Shown here: piece by piece, positions 59,301 through 64,000 of the stretch
Layout: each line of letters opens with the position of its first letter
How positions within the stretch are numbered: position 1 is the first letter of the stretch
Assembly (NCBI GenBank): GCA_037783415.1
Contig: JAZGTN010000044.1
Location: forward strand, 3,109,501-3,173,500
From: Leptasterias polaris
Lineage: Eukaryota > Echinodermata > Asteroidea > Forcipulatida > Asteriidae
DNA: 64,000 nt
Reading direction: 5' to 3'
Translations under genes and position numbers: made by a program
Notes under the pieces: generated by a model
Databases searched by the model: none
The model's input: only the letters and a program-made list of their open reading frames with translations
Told to the model about the DNA's origin: nothing

Positions 59301-61473
59301 GTTGTGTGATAAAGGACCAATTTAAAGGTGAGGTCCTTTGGTGCATGGCCCTGACCCTGCATGGTTTTGAATTGCCATTTAGACTGTGTCACTTCTCCTT
59401 TAGTCCCATTCATAAATCCCCTTTTTGTTAAAACAGGTAAAAATGAAGGAAAAACTGTAATTGAACTTTTCTTTTTTTGAAAAGTTTTGAAACCTGTCCT
59501 CACGTCGTTTCATCAGATGTCAAAATGCACGCAATGCGCAATGGTAGTGCATATGTGCACATACTGATAGATTTTCGTCACCTACCATAATGTATTGATT
59601 GCAACATGCGTATTAATGCTCGCTTAAACTTGCGCTCCATCATGTGTGGGGCTATTGAAGCTGAACGCGCTTAAGCCAACCGGTCTTAAACAGCTTCAGC
59701 TATGTCTTTATCTGCCGTGTTTTCTACCATGTACACATGGTCATGTATCCACCTTTCAACCAATAGGACTGCCTACACTGTCTGGGGTACTTCAAAGTTA
59801 CTAAAGGTAACCTACTCCTTTATGTATCCTTGTTTGTATCAGGTCAAAATTCAGCGTAGTGTCAGGAATTTCTTTGATGAGCTGTTCCCACTGTTGTACA
59901 GTGAACACATCAACAGGGTTGGCCGTCTCGATGCCCTCTTTTCAAGTTGCCTGTCTGCCAAGCGAGCCATAATCCAACCCTTCGGCGACATTCCTCGCCA
60001 GGTTTCCACCCTCCTGTACAACTCGGTGGAGACGTCGCGGATTCTCCTCAAAGCAATCAATGAGGGTAGCCACGTGTTGAACGCCACATTCAGCATGGCG
60101 CTGAGTAAGAAGTGCAGCCGCTCCCTGCTGGAGATGAACTACTGCAGGGTGTGCGACGGCCAGACAGAAGTGCAGCCATGTCACTCCTACTGCCTAAATG
60201 TTGTCAAGGGGTGTCTGGCAAACTTCATGGACTTGGATGCTCCCTGGGACACATATGTTACTTCAGTGATCGACCTGATAAGGCACAGTATGAGGAAGGA
60301 TAACGATCTACAGCAAGCTATGAGCTCCTTGGAATATCTCTTCAATGATGCCATCAACTACGCACTTGAAAACAGTGGAGACATTACATATGAGGTATAC
60401 TGTTCAATATTGTCTTCGGGTTTTTAAAGTGATCCATGTGCTATGCAAGCCTGCAATATGATTATCATGTGGTGACTACACACTACGAAATACACAGTAC
60501 TGTGTGCACCTGCCCAATGCACACAACCCATGGTTTGAGTGCTTTTAAATGATTTGTTACAAAGTGCAGGAGGGTTAGTTACTAAAAAAATTGATTGTGA
60601 TTTTAGTGCACCACAGTAACCAAGGAATAAAGTTGTTCTTCAAAAGTGCATATTTCTTCAACACAAGATATTCATAACAAGCAAATTTGTTGATGGTTTC
60701 AGAGCTTACACATCAACATTATTTTTTCAGGTTCATAGACTTTGCGGCTATGCTTCCAAAGGTCGTCCATCACCTTTCAGTGATTTTGCTGCAGCCAACC
60801 CACCCTCCATGGACTTTCCCATGGTACCAAACCCAAGCGTCCCACTGGATGAGAGACTGCTGGATTTTGTGGAGAGCCTGGACAAGTCGAGGGGTGTCTA
60901 CCAAAACCTACCTATGATGATGTGCATGGATGGTGAGCTGGGATCAACGGGGGATGAAGAGTGCTGGACGGGAAATGAGGTCGGAGAGTAAGTCTCTTTT
61001 AAAAATCCTTTTCCATCCTGTTGACCCTTTGCAACTGTGCCATGCTTACCATTAATTTTTAGGAGTCAACAGGTAGGTGTGTGAATGCCCTGTCACAAAA
61101 AATTGCATTACACTGTACAACAACGCACAGAAAAATTGACTCTCAAATGGCGCAACCAAGATTATTGAGACGATGACATCAGGTGAATTTGGTCACTAGA
61201 TCTTATTTTTAAACTAAATCATTTTAATTCTTGTTATTCGAAAGGGCTGGCTTCAAAATGTGCCAGATTGAATTCAGTTGGGGTGGGTTGTGACTGAAGC
61301 GAGGTCAGTAAAGGCACATGCTTTTAACCGTAGCTCTTTTTAAATTCACTTGCCCAGTTTTAATCATGTAATCTAATTTCACTACATTTTCTGTACAGGA
61401 CAGTGCCCCGTTTTAGACAACTTGTTGTCCATGTTGCAGAGTCAAATAGAAATCCAACTCATTATGAATCCTT
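29130..61473 (+). CDS. GPC3/5-like: Glypican, GPC3/GPC5 (Dally) subfamily, 5' part; 3' end outside the window
   Basis: Glypicans are GPI-anchored heparan-sulphate proteoglycans on the outer cell surface that modulate Hedgehog, Wnt, BMP and FGF signalling. Six exons join in phase to 1358 nt (452 codons and 2 nt). Residues 1-26 form a signal peptide (basic YQR, then LVLLSLGMILYF, likely cut after VLS). The core domain follows with CENVRNIF, VCQRDTTCCTRRMEENLQ, then FFDELFPLLYSEHINRVGRL, KKCSRSLLEMNYCRVCDGQ and PCHSYCLNVVKGCLANFMDL. Fourteen cysteines occur after the signal peptide, the number invariant in glypicans. The IIQPFGDIPRQV and CSRSLLEMNYC segments resemble GPC5/GPC3 more than GPC1/2/4/6. 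Not seen here are the Ser-Gly heparan-sulphate sites and the C-terminal GPI signal, both expected downstream. Intron 2 is 27.5 kb, as is common for long first introns in this family. Confidence 0.93.
29302..30996. other. Glypican intron 1
   Basis: 1.7 kb. It holds a hairpin GTCTCCAC-gaac-GTGGAGAC at about 29573-29592, and just before it a CCATGGAGGAAGGAATTCCT stretch reminiscent of the structured repeat at 9386. There is also a C-rich tract at 30625-30680. No exon is seen. Confidence 0.5.
30997..31155 (+). CDS. GPC3/5-like: Glypican exon 2 (CC motif)
   Basis: Acceptor caaattgtag, phase 1 in and out, donor gtaaaa. It encodes GLKVCQRDTTCCTRRMEENL and NLDYLEFLLSSNANDFK. The C-x5-CC-[ST]-R-x-M-E-E pattern is diagnostic of glypicans. 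Confidence 0.95.
36489..36570 (+). repeat. Fragment of the GGGCCCAATTTCATAAAGC element
   Basis: TGGCTGATAACCTGTTTCTG, CTAAGCA and TTACAGGCTTTATGAAATTG match the right half of 58449-58631. Confidence 0.65.
47420..47504 (+). repeat. Sequence similar to the left edge of the WD40 terminal exon
   Basis: GGAGGTTCTGGGTCTAGAAT, then AAGGGGGGAACCCAGACCCA, TCTTTTCCAGGAG and AAACCTCATTCCTG follow the order of 18731-18818 (GGAGGTTCCAGGTCTAGGGG, CTCTTTTCAGGAA, AAATCTCATCCCTG). Identity is partial with gaps. Confidence 0.5.
49601..50443 (-). repeat. 19-bp satellite, 44 copies, G-quadruplex-prone on the minus strand
   Basis: The unit AAAAACCCCATACCCAAAC repeats 44 times over 836 bp (49601-50436), with a 7-bp partial unit after it. 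By eye there is only one variant unit (AAAAAACCCATACCC, at about 50057). On the minus strand each unit reads GTTTGGGTATGGGGTTTTT, two G-runs per unit, so many G-quadruplexes can form. The long open frames on the minus strand are artefacts of a 19-bp unit without stop codons in any frame. Confidence 0.96.
52229..52360. repeat. 132-bp hairpin element with GGCTCTGAAAAGAG ends
   Basis: GGCTCTGAAAAGAG at 52229 is inverted (one mismatch) as CTCTTTTCACAGCC at 52347. The inner arms AGTACACT and AGTGTACT also pair. Confidence 0.72.
52363..52571 (+). repeat. Direct repeat of about 84 bp in two copies
   Basis: CACTCCTCCCAATAGAGATT to TTACTGCAGTTCTGTGC at about 52365-52446 recurs at about 52489-52570 with a few changes. 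The first copy starts right after the hairpin element. Confidence 0.85.
53320..53465 (+). repeat. Decayed tRNA-headed SINE
   Basis: The phrases TATTTGCTTCTCTTCACCCA and GGTGTATAAATGAGTATTTG match the tail A body. The head is badly degraded. Confidence 0.5.
53490..53680. repeat. tRNA-like SINE of the third family
   Basis: GGGCTAGATAGCTCAGTTTT (A-box-like) and GGTACAAATCCCGCTCCAGT (B-box-like) are followed by TCGTTGTTCAACCCCAAATT. AACCACAAGGGAAACTGACT lies upstream in reverse, as at 12890. Confidence 0.55.
54173..54335 (+). repeat. Imperfect direct duplication of about 85 bp
   Basis: GTTGAGTAGACTCTGAGAT...TTAGTTAACAATTAATAGTT...GATGGTTTGCATGATTCT occurs twice (about 54175-54262 and 54263-54335) with an insertion of about 20 bp in the first. 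Confidence 0.8.
54792..55175. repeat. TTAA MITE of the AAAGGCACTGxACAC family, right end degraded
   Basis: TTAAAGGCACTGTACACATT at the left. The interior ACTTACTTGGTAACGAGCAA and CTCACTAAAATAATAAAAGA matches 26324-26671. The right part GTGCAAATCTATGAACATTT has lost the inverted end. Confidence 0.8.
56268..57111. mobile_element. 826-bp non-autonomous DNA transposon, Mutator-like (element 56277-57102 plus 9-bp target duplications)
   Basis: The ends are inverted: GGGTTGTTCTAAAACCCCCT at 56277, and AGGGGGTTTTAGAACAACCC ending at 57102. The inverted arms continue for about 50 bp with CGAC/GTCG-rich sequence. A perfect 9-bp direct repeat GAAAAACCT flanks it (56268-56276 and 57103-57111), the target-site length typical of Mutator-like elements. 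There is no transposase frame inside. An inner perfect-looking hairpin lies at 56353-56452, and the interior is CpG-rich unlike the intron around it. Confidence 0.88.
56353..56452. repeat. 100-bp inner palindrome inside the Mutator-like element
   Basis: GTACACCAAAATTGCCAC at the left and GTGGCAATTTTGGTGTAC at the right are exact inverses. The inner GATCTCAGCCAATCACGC also pairs with GCGTGATTGGCTGAGATC. Confidence 0.92.
58325..58420 (+). repeat. Short tandem duplication
   Basis: GGAAGTGTTTCTAGTTAGGG recurs as GGAAGTGTTTCTAATTAGGG about 50 bp later, each followed by TTGGCACT or TTAGCACT. Confidence 0.8.
58449..58631. repeat. 183-bp MITE with GGGCCCAATTTCATAAAGCC ends
   Basis: GGGCCCAATTTCATAAAGCC, TGTTAG at the left; TAACAGGCTTTATGAAATTG, GGCCC at the right. 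It ends about 70 bp before the acceptor of glypican exon 3. Confidence 0.9.
58703..58845 (+). CDS. GPC3/5-like: Glypican exon 3
   Basis: Acceptor tacttctgcag, phase 1 in and phase 0 out, donor gtaagg. It encodes EYEELLTYGEARVQESFRIL, then ALDLDNDIRDLFADLKTHLN, the helical core segment between the CC motif and the central cysteine cluster. Confidence 0.93.
58846..59842. other. Glypican intron 3
   Basis: 1 kb of AT-rich intron with no repeat or exon recognised. Confidence 0.5.
59843..60394 (+). CDS. GPC3/5-like: Glypican exon 4 (central core, seven cysteines)
   Basis: 184 codons in phase 0/0 between tttgtatcag and gtatac. It carries FFDELFPLLYSEHINRVGRL, SSCLSAKRAIIQPFGDIP, the KKCSRSLLEMNYCRVCDGQ hairpin and PCHSYCLNVVKGCLANFMDL. 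Seven of the 14 glypican cysteines are here. Confidence 0.96.
60731..60987 (+). CDS. GPC3/5-like: Glypican exon 5
   Basis: Acceptor attttttcag, phase 0 in and phase 2 out, donor gtaagt. It starts VHRLCGYASKGRPSPFSD and ends with MMMCMDGELGSTGDEECWTG, matching the glypican C-x(n)-C-W-N/T-G ending. It supplies cysteines 12-14. The loop between them is short and proline-rich and no clear dibasic convertase site is seen. Confidence 0.92.
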
Positions 61474-64000
61474 GTAAATGCTCGTCAAGGAATAAGTCAT
61501 TTATCTTTAGGATAAATGTCACTTTGTCAAGAGGCCCTCTGTTAGAAAGGAGGAGATTTCTCCCAAAGTTTTCATTGTCACAGTTACAATGTAGGTTGCA
61601 AGACTTGATATCTCCTGAGACAATTCCCATATATGTCATTTATTACCCTCCAACTGTCAGTTTCTTTACACCTGGCAAGTTATTTATTACATTCCCTTGC
61701 CAAATTTTGGCAGGGATTAACCCCATCCTTTCAAGAATCTTTCTGTACCCCTCTACATCACCCACATTGTTCCCCTTCCTAATTACCCAAATTAATAAGG
61801 CTGTGACATTTGTAGGGCTTAATTGTTTTTCCATTATTTGTCGCAGTGGCCTATCTCAGACGTAGCTGACCAGGGTAAGCCTTATGGGATCCACAGTATG
61901 ATAGACACAACTGTCTGTCTCTTTGTTTAATTCTATTCACTCTGGGCATCTGGTGGAAAACTGGAGAGTAGAAGATGTCTCGAGGCCGCTATTGAGGGGC
62001 CAGTTTGGTTATTCCAAATTTGTTTTGCTGCTAGCAGTTTGTTGACAAAACATATCAACTGACAACCCATGTCTCACACCTGAAATATGACTCAGTGTTT
62101 TGAAAATGCTCCTGCCATAGATTGCAGTCTACAGTATGTTGTTGATTAAATTCTTTCACTTAGTCTGTTTGTGATTAACAGCATTCATTAGACTTTGTAA
62201 AAATGTGTCCTTCAAAAACAGTGCAGGTTACAATGTTGTTTTCATATCTTTAAGTCAAACCACTCAATACTTTTGTTATAAATGGAGCCAAAACTAAAGT
62301 ATTGGTCTTGCTGTTCTGAGTGTCTCTCAATGAACCAGCAAACTATAACTCAGAATCATACCCCCCCCCCCCCCCCCCAACAGAAAAGAACATGTCACTG
62401 AAGAGAAAAGGAATCCCTGCTAAAAAATTTAGCAATAACAAAGTGACTTTTGTTTTTGCAGGTGTGCTAATTTTAAAAAGATTTGCCCAAAATATAGTTA
62501 CAGACCACATGCCATAAATATTTCACCAATGTTGTCCATTTGTCCTTTGCACTGTAGCACGCTGAACCCAATTACAATTTGTTAAACAACTCTTTTGAGG
62601 GGGTTAAACACAGGTACCTAAATAAACCAAACATTTAGCGCATACATCTTGACATTTCTGAACTCAATCTCGAGGCGCAATACCTTTTGATTTCAACCCA
62701 GTCATTCATCATGTGGAGTTTAAACAATGCAGTCAAAGGGGACAATGTTTGATACAATATTTGTATATATGACAGGTTCATATTACATAGTAATGTGGGC
62801 TGCTTCAGTATAGGTAATGTTTTGAAATGTTTTGAAAGTTTTTAGCGTATTACAGTTTTGTTGGCGAGACAGAGAATTTCTCGCACCTCAGGAGACTAAA
62901 CATGATTTCTAGTTAATACTATTTTGGTTGATGTGTGATAAGAACTATGTCTAAATTGTTCCTGAAAACAATATCTTTGTTGGTAACTTTGGCTTTGAAC
63001 TGCATCATGTATTCTAGTGTTGCTATTGCTACAAAGCTAAGTGGTTCACTGACCCCAATGTGACCAACATGCAAGGAATTCGATTTTTTCACATTTGATT
63101 TTACAGAAAACACATAGTTGTGGATTCAAAACCCAACACACATGTATTTGAAAGAGACTTTTGGCTGTGTTTTTATAACAAATTTGCTACCTTGATAACT
63201 TTTTCAGCAGTTTCTGTAAAAAGGAGACAAACATTGTGAGTGGGATAATACTATGGCAATTTCATAGAGATGCTTGTAAAGTTGTATCAAAAATATTGCT
63301 ATAAAAACAGAGATGGTTTGGTAAAGAAAAACCTTGGTTACCAGAGACAAATTCAATTGTAATGTACTCCAGTTTTGAGTGGTGCATTACTAATTCTGAG
63401 CTGTGAAGAATTTTTTTTTGGAAGTCATATTTCCCATTCAGAGGCATACGCCAGAGGGCATTTTTTGGCAAAAGGGAGGATTTAGCTGCACATACCCTTT
63501 CAAAGAAAATTTCTTGGCGCACCAGCAGCAGCTTGATGTTAAACCTTGATAACGGCTTGATGTTAAACCTTGATAACGCCTTAACTTTCTGTATGATCAT
63601 ACTGAAGGGAGGGGATTGTTTGGAGTAAAGTATACAACCGGATTACAGCAGCATGACTTAGGGTTGGATTGTGGTCCCAAGTTGGGTATTAACCTTTATC
63701 CTAGTACCTCAATGCAATGCCCCATCCATCAAAAGTCAACACCATTATCATATCCATACTTCAATGTGTCGACAGCCAGAAAAACATATCTCCCTGGCTC
63801 CACAACCTGTCCAAGAGAATTCCTGTTGGCAGCTATAAAATTGTCATGATATATGCAGCGGTGAGATGGCGCTGGTTGGAGCCTGTTTAGATCTTGTAAA
63901 AACAGAGGCTTGGACAACTTCCAGAAGAGTGCTGCATGGATAGAAAGTGCTGACAAGCGAACATCACCACTTTAACTCAGATTATTTACTTTTAGAGAAA
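60988..64000. other. Glypican intron sequence after exon 5 (interrupted by the tentative exon 6)
   Basis: It includes a homopolymer C run of about 18 at 62361-62378 and a 26-bp tandem duplication GGCTTGATGTTAAACCTTGA near 63530-63578. An open frame at 61422-61865 is in the wrong phase for the glypican. No further glypican exon is visible before the window ends. Confidence 0.5.
61399..61473 (+). CDS. GPC3/5-like: Probable glypican exon 6
   Basis: Acceptor ttctgtacag, phase 2 in; with the donor gtaaat at 61474 it leaves in phase 2. It reads TVPRFRQLVVHVAESNRNPT then HYES. It sits where glypicans have an R-Y-x-x-x-V-V motif after C-W-x-G, and the RFRQLVV and later NP fit loosely. If the donor is not used the frame ends at TAA (61475-61477), giving a truncated form without GPI anchor. 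Similarity is weak, so this is tentative. Confidence 0.5.

Noticed and set aside
61422..61865. 147-codon open frame
   Set aside because: It overlaps the tentative exon 6 in another frame, has no recognisable domain and cannot be joined in phase to glypican exon 5.

Overview
This is eukaryotic nuclear DNA with intron-rich genes. Exons are short (75-552 bp) and bounded by GT/AG, and most of the window is non-coding and full of short repeats. The two genes are animal genes: a glypican and a WD40-repeat protein. The repeat content (tRNA-headed SINEs, many short TTAA-flanked hairpin elements, minisatellites) suggests an echinoderm, probably a sea star. That identification rests on recalled repeat families and not on a search, so it is moderate at best.

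Region 1 (about 1-19150, + strand) is the 3' part of a gene for an unidentified WD40/beta-propeller protein. I reconstructed 15 exons (399-507 to 18768-18923). Every intron phase matches across the joints, and they give one open frame of 670 codons plus a stop, entering from outside the window. A poly(A) signal lies at 19122. The introns hold SINEs, hairpin elements, a 67-bp minisatellite whose units look like copies of the neighbouring 3' splice site, a 40-bp tandem repeat and a 161-bp duplication.

Region 2 (about 19150-29100) is intergenic. It holds several copies of one TTAA-flanked element family, a six-fold tandem copy of the first half of a tRNA-like sequence, two identical 387-bp direct repeats 951 bp apart, a palindromic element carrying telomere-type CCCTAA repeats, and a CCAAT/CRE-like stretch upstream of the next gene. 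A second poly(A) signal at 23690 is unexplained.

Region 3 (29130 to beyond the window end, + strand) is a glypican of the GPC3/GPC5 (Dally) subfamily. It has a signal-peptide exon, a second exon with the CC motif, a 27.5-kb intron, then three clear exons and one probable one. Across the exons seen there are exactly 14 cysteines, the glypican hallmark. The C-terminal glycosaminoglycan sites and GPI signal would lie downstream. The large intron is poor in recognisable repeats from about 31 to 47 kb. It then carries a near-perfect 44-copy, 19-bp G-quadruplex-prone satellite, a hairpin element and an 826-bp Mutator-like non-autonomous transposon with a perfect 9-bp target duplication.

The two genes are on the same strand with about 10 kb between them. 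Nothing in the sequence says they work together: one product is predicted to be a cell-surface heparan-sulphate proteoglycan, the other an intracellular scaffold-type protein.
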